Of a stretch of 33,005 nucleotides of DNA, positions 1 to 7,715 are shown in pieces. The DNA comes from Clostridiales bacterium. Lineage in GTDB: Bacteria; Bacillota; Clostridia; Christensenellales; Aristaeellaceae. Both the position numbers and the translations under genes were made by a program. Where the stretch lies: positions 1 through 33,005 of the forward strand of contig SVGQ01000024.1 in assembly GCA_015056245.1 (NCBI GenBank), given 5' to 3'. The notes under the pieces were generated by a model. That model searched no databases. It saw nothing but the letters and a program-made list of their open reading frames with translations, and was not told where the DNA came from. How positions within the stretch are numbered: the stretch's first letter is position 1; each line of letters begins with the position of its first letter.

Positions 1-199
1 CCTCGCGCCTCGGTTCGCTTCGCTCACCCTTCCGGTGGTTTCGGAACCCTTGCGCAGCAAGGGATTCCTATCGCCGTTTGCCGCCCGGGGGGCCGTAGGC
101 TCCTAGGCAAACGGTGCAAAACTCGTCAAAAAAGTTGCCGAAGGCAGTTTTTTGACGACCTAAGCGCAGGAACATCGGGATGTGTTCCTGCGCTGTTGC
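1..199. repeat. Intergenic island of stacked hairpins
   Basis: No gene is visible here. Four inverted repeats follow one another: 43-68 (CCCTTGC/GCAAGGG core), 74-82 with 106-114 (CCGTTTGCC/GGCAAACGG), 124-157 (A6/T6 arms enclosing a TGCC/GGCA stem) and 163-194 (perfect 12-bp stem). The first 40 bases carry a CACC...GGTG element that resembles the GCACC-TTC-GGTGC element in the second island near 11868. Such hairpin-rich blocks are common between operons of some Clostridia. The two hairpins nearest the gene probably terminate the minus-strand operon; the rest is unassigned. Confidence 0.5.
124..194 (-). terminator. Double hairpin terminator of the MBOAT/SGNH operon
   Basis: Reading the minus strand away from the stop codon at 200, a perfect 12-bp stem (183-194 with 163-174, 8-nt loop) is followed by a second hairpin (TGCC-TTC-GGCA) and a run of six T at 128-133. 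The second hairpin has A6/T6 flanks, so it could stop transcription from either direction. Intrinsic termination is inferred from the pattern. Confidence 0.65.
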
Positions 200-1717
200 T
201 TATTCCTCTTCGTACTCGAAATCCATACGGATGGGATCCTCTTCCTCAAAGGTAAAGGTTGCTTTGTCCATATGCCATTCCTGAAGCGCATCCGTCACAA
301 GGAACATCACACCATTCTGAGAAAGGCGGGAAGCTTCCTTCCCATCAATTCTGACGGCGGTATACTGGCCCGGATATACCTTGATCTCATAACCGCAATC
401 CAGCAGGTGCAGATTCATCTGTCCGGCAGAAGAAAAAGTCTGCTGCCGCAGAATCTGACCGCCATGCAGAACCAGCACTGTTACCGCTTTTTCCTTGCCC
501 AGCGATTCCGGATCCGCGCCCAGGTACTCTTCCAGAGGCCAAATGGCGTTATCTGCTTGCGCAAAGGTTTCCGTACCGGCAATAACTGCCACCGTAATGT
601 ACTCATCATTCAGCAGCGAAAGGTATTCTGCATAGAATTGATAGTCACCCTCCCGAGACAGCAGGCCAGCCGCCTCGTGACCTTCATAACCATAGGGGCG
701 TTCCTTCCACAGGTCATAGCGGGGATCATCATCCTCGCTGCGGTCCGGCAAGTCATAGTTGGTGTAAAGATAATCCCCCCAGAACCAGCTGAGCTTGTTG
801 GCGCCGTAGTAATTGCAATGGCCTCTGTCACGGAAGTCCTCGTGGTCATCCAGCATAGCGCCATCCATCAGCTCGGTCATGGTCAGATAGGTGACCCCCT
901 TCTGGCTGAGATAATCGGTGATCTCCTCCATCAGCTTCCGTTCGGCATTGTTGGTCATATACGGAAAAAAGGTATAGATGATCTCCAGCCCTTCCTTCTG
1001 GGCAAGGGCAAAGATTGCATCCAACTGTTCCCAGTAGGGTTCGTACACATGGGCAGCTTCCAATTCTTCGGCAGAAACATCCAGCCCGGGCTGGTACCGC
1101 TGTTCAAAGGCAAACTCATAGCCCAGATTCTTTTTCTTTTGCAGCAGGGTCTTGCCGGTCAGATTGCGCCAGTTGCTGGTGAGCAGATTGTTATGCTGCA
1201 AATAGGTAAGAGAGCTGTACGGGAATACGGCAGGATCCTGCATGCCATCCTTCACGATCCAAGGATACTTGTGCCACGCGGTTACCGGCATGGCATTCAC
1301 CAACCGCTGGCGGGTGATATAGGTACGGTCATTTTTCTGCTCCTGCGCATCCCCCTGCATATCCGCTTCATACAGATACGGGGCCAGAAAGCCAAACAGA
1401 TCCATCACGATCACCTGAGGACGCTGGTATTCCAGCATCATGTCCAGCGCCTGCAGCGTATTGCTGCCCAGCAAGCCGGAACTGACGATATTGGCGGCGG
1501 CAATGCCGTATTCATCCATCAACAGCTGAGGAATAATGGCATTGTAGACATGAGAACTGCCAAAGAAGGCCACATCCACGCTGTTCTTCGGATACATTTC
1601 CGGGTGATACCAGTCTGTGGAATAGCCCTGCAACACCCGGTTGAAACACTGAACACCAGCCAGCAGCAATGCAATGATCACCAGCACCGCCAAAATTCTT
1701 TTCAGATAAATCAGCAT
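200..1717 (-). CDS. SGNH-hydrolase-fold membrane-anchored protein, partner of the MBOAT acyltransferase
   Basis: The 505-aa protein starts with an uncleaved signal/anchor helix (residues 5-22) and is otherwise extracytoplasmic. An SGNH-type block I, FFGSSHVYN, lies at 51-59 with the candidate nucleophile Ser in GSSH. A C-terminal DRGHCNYYGANK block at 297-308 supplies the Asp-x-x-His pair typical of AlgJ/AlgX/DltD-like acyltransfer partners. The gene lies 20 bp downstream of an MBOAT acyltransferase. In known systems the MBOAT protein moves acyl groups across the membrane and the SGNH-like protein places them on a polysaccharide or teichoic acid, which is the inferred role here. The start at 1717 was chosen because AAAGGAGGAG precedes it; a longer frame back to 1906 would overlap the upstream gene and lacks such a site. 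The polymer and acyl group are unknown. Confidence 0.85.
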   Translation of the reverse strand: MLIYLKRILAVLVIIALLLAGVQCFNRVLQGYSTDWYHPEMYPKNSVDVAFFGSSHVYNAIIPQLLMDEYGIAAANIVSSGLLGSNTLQALDMMLEYQRPQVIVMDLFGFLAPYLYEADMQGDAQEQKNDRTYITRQRLVNAMPVTAWHKYPWIVKDGMQDPAVFPYSSLTYLQHNNLLTSNWRNLTGKTLLQKKKNLGYEFAFEQRYQPGLDVSAEELEAAHVYEPYWEQLDAIFALAQKEGLEIIYTFFPYMTNNAERKLMEEITDYLSQKGVTYLTMTELMDGAMLDDHEDFRDRGHCNYYGANKLSWFWGDYLYTNYDLPDRSEDDDPRYDLWKERPYGYEGHEAAGLLSREGDYQFYAEYLSLLNDEYITVAVIAGTETFAQADNAIWPLEEYLGADPESLGKEKAVTVLVLHGGQILRQQTFSSAGQMNLHLLDCGYEIKVYPGQYTAVRIDGKEASRLSQNGVMFLVTDALQEWHMDKATFTFEEEDPIRMDFEYEEE

Positions 1718-1737
1718 AGGATTCTCCTCCTTTCCCA

Positions 1738-3255
1738 TCAAAACTGGAAGTAGATAAATGCGGATGCATCCATATTGGGGCCGTACACGCCCAGAAGGAG
1801 AATGCTGAAAATACCCAGCATATAGATCAGCAGCCGGAACCAAAACTGCTGGCGAAGCAGGCTTTCCCGCAGGCGGCAGCCTTTTTCGTGCAGCAGATCC
1901 ACGCACAGAAGCACCCCGATGCAGGCCAGCAACCAGAAAAGCTCCGTCTGGTTCAAACCGATGGAAATGAGGGTATCGTCAAAGAGAATCCACGGGTTCC
2001 AGCGCATAAACATCTGCCGGAGGATCTGGAATCCCTGCTGGGCGCTTTCCGCGCGGAAAAACACCCAGGTGATGCAGATCAGGCAGAAGGTGATCAGCGT
2101 TTGGAGCAAACGCGCACTGAAAGAATGAGCGCTTTCCGGTTCCTTCCAACCCTTTCGGGTCAGCAGTTCCTTGCCCTTATTCTTCAGCAGTTCCTTCCAC
2201 TCGCCAACGATCTGCATCCCGCCATTGAGGCCGCCCCAGAGCACATAACTCCAGTTGGCACCATGCCAAAGGCCGCTGACCAGAAAGGTAATCAGTACAT
2301 TCATCCACTTGCGCCATTTGCCCCGGCGGCTGCCGCCCATGGGAATGTACAGATAATCCCGGAACCAGGTACTCAGGCTGATGTGCCAGCGATGCCAGAA
2401 ATCTGCCACAGAGGTGGCAAAGTACGGTTGACGGAAATTCTGACACAGGTCAAAACCCAGCACCTGCGCCGCACCGATCGCAATGGCGGAATATCCGCCG
2501 AAATCGCAGTAGATCTGGATGGCAAACAGAATGGTGGCAAAAGCAATGGTAAGCCCGGCGTACCTTTCAAAGTTGCCATACACATAATTGACGATGATCG
2601 CTGCCCGGTCAGAGATGACCATCTTGAGGAAATAACCCCAGAGCATCATCATGAGACCCTTACGGATGCGATCATAGTTGACGGTGGTGGGGGTACGCAG
2701 TTGGCGAAGAAGGTTACCGGAGCGCTCGATGGGGCCGGCCACCAGCTGGGGAAAAAAGCTGACAAACAACGCATACCGGAAGAAATTCCGCTCCACGCTG
2801 ATGCTGCCACGGTACACATCCATGGTATAGCCAAGGGCCTGAAAGGTATAGAAACTGATGCCCACCGGCAACAGAATGGAAAAGCTGGGCCGTGTGAGCC
2901 GGATCCCCACAAGGGCCAGCAGAGAGCACAGATTATCTGCCAGAAAATCGAAGTACTTAAAAAAGCACAGGATGCCCAGATTGAGAATAAAGCTCAGGGC
3001 CACCGCCAGTTTCTGCATTCTCTCCTGCCGTGGCTTTCCCTTGCCATCTCCGGCATAATGCCCGATCACCAGCCCGCTCAGATAGGTAACGGCGGTGGAA
3101 GCCAGCATCAACAGGGCATAGACCGGCTCCCAACACATATAGAAGTAGTAGCTGGCAACCAGCAGCCACACCCAGCGCACCTTCCTGGGGATGAGGAAAT
3201 AAACCAGCGTAACAACAGGGAAAAACAACAGGAACGTACCTGAATTGAAGAGCAT
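1738..3255 (-). CDS. MBOAT family membrane-bound O-acyltransferase (AlgI/DltB-like)
   Basis: This 505-aa polytopic membrane protein carries the MBOAT hallmarks: FWHRWHISLSTWFRDYLY at about 286-303, followed by IPMGGSRRG, and the catalytic-His block SGLWHGANWSYVLWGG at about 327-342 (His331). Hydrophobic segments run through most of the length. The family transfers acyl groups, usually acetyl or D-alanyl, from a cytoplasmic donor to an extracytoplasmic acceptor. The downstream SGNH-like gene begins 20 bp after its stop, a classic two-gene O-acylation cassette. The start at 3255 is preceded by GAAAGGTTGAGAGAG. Length and motifs are standard for AlgI-type proteins. No polysaccharide synthesis genes are visible nearby, so the acceptor cannot be named. 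Confidence 0.9.
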   Translation of the reverse strand: MLFNSGTFLLFFPVVTLVYFLIPRKVRWVWLLVASYYFYMCWEPVYALLMLASTAVTYLSGLVIGHYAGDGKGKPRQERMQKLAVALSFILNLGILCFFKYFDFLADNLCSLLALVGIRLTRPSFSILLPVGISFYTFQALGYTMDVYRGSISVERNFFRYALFVSFFPQLVAGPIERSGNLLRQLRTPTTVNYDRIRKGLMMMLWGYFLKMVISDRAAIIVNYVYGNFERYAGLTIAFATILFAIQIYCDFGGYSAIAIGAAQVLGFDLCQNFRQPYFATSVADFWHRWHISLSTWFRDYLYIPMGGSRRGKWRKWMNVLITFLVSGLWHGANWSYVLWGGLNGGMQIVGEWKELLKNKGKELLTRKGWKEPESAHSFSARLLQTLITFCLICITWVFFRAESAQQGFQILRQMFMRWNPWILFDDTLISIGLNQTELFWLLACIGVLLCVDLLHEKGCRLRESLLRQQFWFRLLIYMLGIFSILLLGVYGPNMDASAFIYFQF

Positions 3256-3300
3256 CTCTCTCAACCTTTCGCTTTCGTTGGCATCCGAACGGCGCACCCA

Positions 3301-3345
3301 CAGCAAACAAGGCACAAGGCATCCTGTCTGCCTTGTGCCTTGCTG
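3301..3345 (-). terminator. Hairpin between the CofE-like gene and the MBOAT operon
   Basis: A perfect 14-bp stem (3308-3321 with 3329-3342) encloses a 7-nt loop just after the stop codon at 3356. On the minus strand it is followed only by TTTGCTG, so the T-tract is weak. It probably ends or attenuates the TSCPD-helicase-CofE transcript. No clear promoter was found for the MBOAT pair in the next 50 bases, so partial readthrough is possible. Confidence 0.55.
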
Positions 3346-3355
3346 TTGATCCTCT

Positions 3356-4102
3356 TTACACCACCGGACGGATCAGGATCAGGGGCGTCAGTTCATCGCC
3401 CTGACCGCTGGGGTTGTCCGCCATGGCATCCTGAATCTGGGCATCGGTCAGCGGCATATTGCTGCTCTTGCCCAGCTGATCCCTCTGAAGATCATTGGCA
3501 TCCATCAGTACCACGGGCATGCCGGTCTGCTGGGAGAGTTCCTCGCACAGCTGATCGGGATTGTCGGGGTTAATGAGAGCCAGCTCATGGTAGAGTTCAA
3601 AACTGGAACGGGTATAGAAGCCATCGATACCGGCAACGCCGTGACCGCACACCTTCCAGAACACGCCATGCACGCCGAAGGGCTTGGTGACCGCGCTGAG
3701 GAAAGCAGCCAGCAGTACACGGGGCAGACCGCAGATATCGATGATCATCTGCATTTTGTAGGGCTCGTGGGCACCAACGCCGGTGTGGTTGATGCCGGCA
3801 AACCGCCACAGCAGATTGGCCCAGAAGCCGGGCTTCACCTGCTCGCGGGTCTTGACGGACTTGACACACATGCACATGACTTTTGCGCCGAAGGACAGGA
3901 TATCGCCTTCCTGGTAGAGGGGACGCACATACTTCTCCACCAGTTCCTGCTGGCTTTCGCCCACCTGAACAAAGTGGGTCTGAATGGCGTAGCGGTCGTA
4001 CTTGCGGCCATCCTTGCCTTCAATGGTGCCACGGTCGAAATAGACGACGCCGTTTTCTTCGCGGCGCTGATCCTCCAGATTACGGGAAGGGATAATGCCC
4101 AT
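3356..4102 (-). CDS. CofE-like (F420-0:gamma-glutamyl ligase domain) protein
   Basis: The 248-aa protein resembles the stand-alone CofE-domain proteins of clostridia. It has IQTHFVQVGE near the N-terminus, a GDILSFGAKVMCMC segment, a KPFGVHGVFWKVCGHGVAGIDG stretch in the middle and a PVVLMDANDL block near the C-terminus. In archaea and actinobacteria CofE adds glutamate to coenzyme F420-0. Clostridia generally lack F420, so the substrate here is unknown and the name gives only the fold. The gene lies 27 bp downstream of the helicase, probably in the same transcript. The start at 4102 follows GGAGG at 8 nt; a TTG five codons upstream sits on that ribosome site and was rejected. Confidence 0.75.
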   Translation of the reverse strand: MGIIPSRNLEDQRREENGVVYFDRGTIEGKDGRKYDRYAIQTHFVQVGESQQELVEKYVRPLYQEGDILSFGAKVMCMCVKSVKTREQVKPGFWANLLWRFAGINHTGVGAHEPYKMQMIIDICGLPRVLLAAFLSAVTKPFGVHGVFWKVCGHGVAGIDGFYTRSSFELYHELALINPDNPDQLCEELSQQTGMPVVLMDANDLQRDQLGKSSNMPLTDAQIQDAMADNPSGQGDELTPLILIRPVV

Positions 4103-4129
4103 AGAGAATGCCTCCAATCGTTAATGCGG

Positions 4130-5290
4130 TCACATATCCTCAAAGAACGGTTCGTCGTTCTCATTGACAAGGATGCCCATATCGTTGAACTTCAGCGGCA
4201 CGGGCTGGGCCATGATGTATTTGAGAATCGCATCAAAGCGAACGCTCTCGGTGTAGGTGAGCAGGGTGAACGCCACACCGTGCTTTTTGGCGCGGCCTGT
4301 ACGGCCGATGCGGTGAAGATAATACTCGTTTTCGTTGGGCAGGTCATAATTGATGACCGCCTCCACATCGTCCACATCGATGCCGCGGGCTGCTACATCG
4401 GTCGCCAGCAGGATCTGGAACTTGCCCTTGCGGTAGCCCTGCATTACCTGATTGCGGGCGCTCTGGCGCATATCGCCATGCAGGCAGTCGGCAGGATAAC
4501 CCGCATCCTTCAGGCGTTTGCACAGCCGCTGGGTCATATCCTTGGTGTTGACGAACACCATCACCCGCTGGTACACATCGCTGTCCAGCAGATAAAGCAG
4601 ATGCTCATACTTATTTTCCCGTTCCGTGCTGATCACATACTGGGTGATCTGGGGACGGTTTTCCTTGGTGGCGGGAATGACCACTTCCACAGGATCCTGC
4701 TGGTATTTCCAGGCGATGGTCATCACATCCTGATTGGTGGTGGCAGAGAACAGCACCAGCTCGCGGTCGTTGGGCGTGGCCTCGATGATCTTGGTTACAT
4801 CCTTCACAAAGCCCATGTTGAGCATTTCGTCTGCTTCGTCCAGCACCATGGTGTGCACCGCATCCAGCCGCACATTGCCACGGTTCATGTGGTCCAGCAG
4901 ACGGCCCGGAGTTGCCACAATGATCTGGGGATTCTGCCTGAGCTGACTCTGCTGCTTCACGATAGGTTGTCCGCCGTAGAGGCAGGCAATGCGCACGCCC
5001 GGGATGTAGCGGGACAGGGCGCGCAACTCGTCGGTGATCTGCAGGCTCAATTCTCGGGTGGGCGCCAGCACCAATTCCTGCACCCGCTTGTCGCTGAGGT
5101 TGATATACTCCAGCATGGGGATGCCGAAAGCGCAGGTTTTGCCAGTACCGGTGGGCGCAATGGCGATCACATCCCGGCCCTCCATCATCAGGGGCAGGGT
5201 TTTCGCCTGCACGGGAGTCATCTCGGCAAAGCCCATCTTTTCAACGGCTTTGACGATCTCTTCGCTCAAATCCGCATCGGTGAATTTCAT
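4130..5290 (-). CDS. DEAD-box ATP-dependent RNA helicase
   Basis: All core DEAD-box motifs are present in 386 residues: a Q-motif region (MTPVQ near 24-28), motif I APTGTGKT (45-52), Ia APTRELSLQ, Ib TPGRLLD, motif II DEAD (151-154), motif III SAT (182-184), motif V ATDVAARGIDVDD and motif VI HRIGRTGRA. The protein stops soon after the RecA2 domain and lacks the basic or RNA-binding C-terminal extension of CshA/DeaD/DbpA, so it is a minimal RhlE/CshB-type enzyme. The likely role is ATP-driven remodelling of RNA or ribosome precursors in the cytoplasm. The start is uncertain: ATG at 5290 is used here, but an in-frame TTG at 5308 has a better-spaced AAGGAG, which overlaps the stop of the upstream gene, and would add six residues. 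Confidence 0.93.
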   Translation of the reverse strand: MKFTDADLSEEIVKAVEKMGFAEMTPVQAKTLPLMMEGRDVIAIAPTGTGKTCAFGIPMLEYINLSDKRVQELVLAPTRELSLQITDELRALSRYIPGVRIACLYGGQPIVKQQSQLRQNPQIIVATPGRLLDHMNRGNVRLDAVHTMVLDEADEMLNMGFVKDVTKIIEATPNDRELVLFSATTNQDVMTIAWKYQQDPVEVVIPATKENRPQITQYVISTERENKYEHLLYLLDSDVYQRVMVFVNTKDMTQRLCKRLKDAGYPADCLHGDMRQSARNQVMQGYRKGKFQILLATDVAARGIDVDDVEAVINYDLPNENEYYLHRIGRTGRAKKHGVAFTLLTYTESVRFDAILKYIMAQPVPLKFNDMGILVNENDEPFFEDM

Positions 5291-5321
5291 AGACTTAACT
5301 TCTTCCAAAACGGGTTTCTCC

Positions 5322-5564
5322 TTACTGTGCCAGATATTCTTCGATGGCGTGGCTGAGCTGGTCCGGGCAGGAGGTGCCGCCGCGGCACTGGATACCGCGC
5401 AGGCGCTGCATAACATCTTCAGCGTTCTGACCTACGACCATTTTTTCCAGACCCTGCGTGTTGCCGCGGCAACCGCCGGTAAACTTGCAGCTGGTGATCA
5501 CACCATTTTCAATTTCCAGATCGATAGCGCTGGAACAGGTTCCCTTCGTACGATAACGCATCAT
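5322..5564 (-). CDS. Small TSCPD domain protein (TIGR03905-like)
   Basis: The 80-aa protein has the conserved pattern of the stand-alone TSCPD family: RYRTKGTCSSAIDLEI at the start, KFTGGCRGNTQGL in the middle, and GIQCRGGTSCPDQLSHAI near the end with the name-giving TSCPD motif. The Cys residues suggest a metal-binding fold. The TSCPD domain also occurs at the C-terminus of some ribonucleotide reductases, but the function of the small stand-alone form is not established. It is the first gene of a minus-strand run and its stop codon overlaps the AAGGAG in front of the helicase. The start at 5564 has AAGGAG 6 nt upstream; the adjacent ATG at 5561 is equally possible. Confidence 0.85.
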   Translation of the reverse strand: MMRYRTKGTCSSAIDLEIENGVITSCKFTGGCRGNTQGLEKMVVGQNAEDVMQRLRGIQCRGGTSCPDQLSHAIEEYLAQ

Positions 5565-5702
5565 GCTTCGCTCCTTCTCAGGTAAACACAAAGTAAGCCA
5601 AAATCATATATTCGACAGGATGCGCCTTTTTTCCTGCAATGTTTTTCACATTCTGCGCCGATGGGCATAGGGTATGGATACAGGAAGGGAAGGAGCGTTG
5701 TC

Positions 5703-6623
5703 ATGGGCTTTTTCATCACGGATTCCAAAGCCGGGGTGTATCTGGCAGGCCAGCTGGGCGAGCCTCTCCGGTGCGTTTCTTGCGATTATTCATCCCCCTG
5801 CTGGCCTTGCGCTTCCAAAGCGCACCTTGTGGTTGCCTGCCGCAGCAAGCGGGAGTGCCTGTGCATCCATCAGGACGTTCCCGATGAACCACTGTATATG
5901 CCAGCGCTGCCCGGACTTGGGGGCGTATGCCTGTCCCCCTGCGGACGGTATCTGTACCAGCTGAGCACAGAAGCCGACTGCATTCACACCTTCCATCTGG
6001 GCAGCGGCGAGCTTCAATATGCCATGCCAGCAGGCGTTTTCCCACGCAGCATGCAATTGAACCATGACGGCAGTCAACTGCTGGTAGCGGGCGGCTGCAT
6101 GGATGAAGCCTATCTTTTATCCGCACCGGAGTTGTATCCCCTCCGTACCCTCCACACCCGCCACCCCTGCTTTGCTGCCGATTTCTGCAAAGGCGGCTAT
6201 GCGCTTTTGTGCGCCATGGAGGGCGATGAATTGCAGTCGGTTCTGTATATGCTCTCTCAACAAGGTGTGCGGCCCCGGGAAAAACTGCGTCTGCCCGGGC
6301 AGCCCGGCAGCCTTCGCGTGTGCCCGGACGGAGAAACTGCCTTGCTCAGCACCCCGGACGGTCTGATGCGGGTGGTTCTTTCCACGGGAGAATTGCTATG
6401 GAACCAGCCGGAATGGGCTCTTTGCATGCGGATGGAAATCCGGGGACATCTGGCGCTGATCTCCGATACGCTTTGCGGCTGCGTGGTACTCATCGACATT
6501 GACGAACCATGGAAAAAGCGTGTTCTTCTGCAAGGAACGGACGCGCAGGCATGCTTTCTGCCAATGCTGGGAAAAGCCGCCTGTACGAATAAACCACCAG
6601 TATTCCGCGCATCCTCCCGATAG
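5703..6623 (+). CDS. Beta-propeller-like protein of unknown function
   Basis: The 306-aa protein has no signal peptide. It shows repeated short strands with the flavour of a YncE/WD-type propeller: GGVCLSPCGRYLYQLS, SMQLNHDGSQLLVAGG, SLRVCPDGETALLSTPDG and similar blocks spaced about 40-45 residues apart. The DG(S/R/E)xLLxx pattern is the clearest repeat. The N-terminal 50 residues are rich in Cys (CVSCDYSSPCWPC, then CRSKRECLC), which could bind metal or form disulfides. The start at 5703 has AAGGAG 7 nt upstream; a start at 5661 has no ribosome site. It is divergent from the TSCPD gene across a 138-bp gap, and the DUF378 gene follows after 65 bp. The function is not recognised. Confidence 0.65.
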   Translation: MGFFITDSKAGVYLAGQLGEPLRCVSCDYSSPCWPCASKAHLVVACRSKRECLCIHQDVPDEPLYMPALPGLGGVCLSPCGRYLYQLSTEADCIHTFHLGSGELQYAMPAGVFPRSMQLNHDGSQLLVAGGCMDEAYLLSAPELYPLRTLHTRHPCFAADFCKGGYALLCAMEGDELQSVLYMLSQQGVRPREKLRLPGQPGSLRVCPDGETALLSTPDGLMRVVLSTGELLWNQPEWALCMRMEIRGHLALISDTLCGCVVLIDIDEPWKKRVLLQGTDAQACFLPMLGKAACTNKPPVFRASSR

Positions 6624-6688
6624 AGAGAGGCACTCAGGCGCTGCGTCTGGCTGCTTGCTCCCATCTTATCTAACAGGAGGGAAAAGCC

Positions 6689-6892
6689 ATGCTTGACAAG
6701 ATCTCGTTGGCGCTGGTCATCATCGGCGCCATCAACTGGGCGCTGGTGGGTGTGTTCCAATTTGACCTGGTCGCCTATCTCTTCGGCGGTCAGGCCGCCA
6801 CCATCAGCCGTATCGTCTACACACTGGTAGGCGCAGCAGGCCTTTGGTGCATCTCGCTGCTGTTCAGCGAACGCGTCTCCGTAAAGGAATAA
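6689..6892 (+). CDS. DUF378 family small membrane protein (YuzA-like)
   Basis: This complete 67-aa protein has two transmembrane helices and the DUF378 signature: LALVIIGAINWALVGVFQFD, then VAYLFGG, ISRIVYTLVGAAGLW. The role of the family is unknown. AGGAGG sits 9 nt upstream of the ATG. Its last 76 bp overlap, tail to tail, the end of the minus-strand Spo0A-like gene. Because this protein matches its family over the full length, the overlap is real on this side. Confidence 0.88.
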   Translation: MLDKISLALVIIGAINWALVGVFQFDLVAYLFGGQAATISRIVYTLVGAAGLWCISLLFSERVSVKE

Positions 6893-7617
6893 TCCGCCAT
6901 GCGGCGGCGCAGGAACCGCGCTGCTTTGATGAGAAACACGCGATTGGTGGGCTTCCCCTTCTCGGGGTCCACCGTCGCGCCAAAGCAGCGCTCAATGCCC
7001 TGCATGCTTCCTTGGGTAAACACGCTTTCCACGGCTACCCGCAGGCAGCGTTCCACAGCAGCTGGGGAGGTATGGTGTGCGGCTGCGCATTCTTCATACC
7101 ACCGGCTCACCGGTTTCTCCTCGCCCAGAGGGGACGGAACCAGCCAGCAAAGCAGCCATGCCGCATAGAATCGGCCCTTCAGGCTGCGGGGCATGGACAG
7201 TTCATCCAGAAAAGAATCCACTGTTTTCCAAAGCCGTTGTCTTTGCTGCACAGCCAGCTTGGGCAGCGGCTTCTTTGCCAGGATCTCCACAAGGCTGCAC
7301 AGCGCATCCGGGCTGGCAGAAGGGTGAACAAAACAGTCTGCACACAGCTGCGTGCGCTCCTCCGCCTCGCACAAATACAGAACCCGTGGCGGACAGGGCA
7401 GCTGCCAGCGGGCCAATTGCTCCAGCACCTTCCTGCCGCCCGCACCCGCAATACAGCGATGCAGCACCAGCACATCAACCGGCTGACTTCTGAGCAGATG
7501 CAGCGCATCGCTGGTATAGCTGCACAGATCGATCTCCCAGCCCTCCCATCGGGCATACAGCCTTGTCCGGATCTCCTCCGCTGCCCGGAGACCCGGCATT
7601 GCCACAAGCAGCCGCAT
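6817..7617 (-). CDS. Spo0A-like protein with degenerate receiver domain
   Basis: The C-terminal half of this 266-aa protein (about 137-238) matches the Spo0A DNA-binding domain: LDELSMPRSLKGR, SPAAVERCLRVAVE, then GSMQGIERCFGATVD and GKPTNRVF, parallel to the SRVERAIRHAIE...SLFGYTV...KAKPTNSEF series of Spo0A. The N-terminal 110 residues have the spacing of a receiver (LLVAMPG; VDVLVLHRCIAG; RVLYLCEA; CFVHPSA), but the paired N-terminal acidic residues are absent, the phospho-acceptor Asp position is His53 and the conserved Lys position is His98. It should bind 0A-box-like DNA but cannot be phosphorylated in the usual way. The start at 7617 follows AAGGAGG. A 6/7 0A-like box (TGTCGAG, 7704-7710) lies upstream. 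Its last 76 bp overlap the DUF378 gene. Confidence 0.8.
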   Translation of the reverse strand: MRLLVAMPGLRAAEEIRTRLYARWEGWEIDLCSYTSDALHLLRSQPVDVLVLHRCIAGAGGRKVLEQLARWQLPCPPRVLYLCEAEERTQLCADCFVHPSASPDALCSLVEILAKKPLPKLAVQQRQRLWKTVDSFLDELSMPRSLKGRFYAAWLLCWLVPSPLGEEKPVSRWYEECAAAHHTSPAAVERCLRVAVESVFTQGSMQGIERCFGATVDPEKGKPTNRVFLIKAARFLRRRMADYSFTETRSLNSSEMHQRPAAPTSV

Positions 7618-7715
7618 GGTGAATCCCTCCTTGATATGGAATGAACCATGGGAGGGATACGCCATCCGGCTGCTGTTTTCCTACAGTGAAAAAGATCTGG
7701 TTTTGTCGAGCGGGG

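Noticed and set aside
182-5356. Several 450-590-codon plus-strand frames opposite the SGNH, MBOAT, CofE-like and helicase genes
   Set aside because: All lie antisense to genes with recognised catalytic motifs and good ribosome sites.
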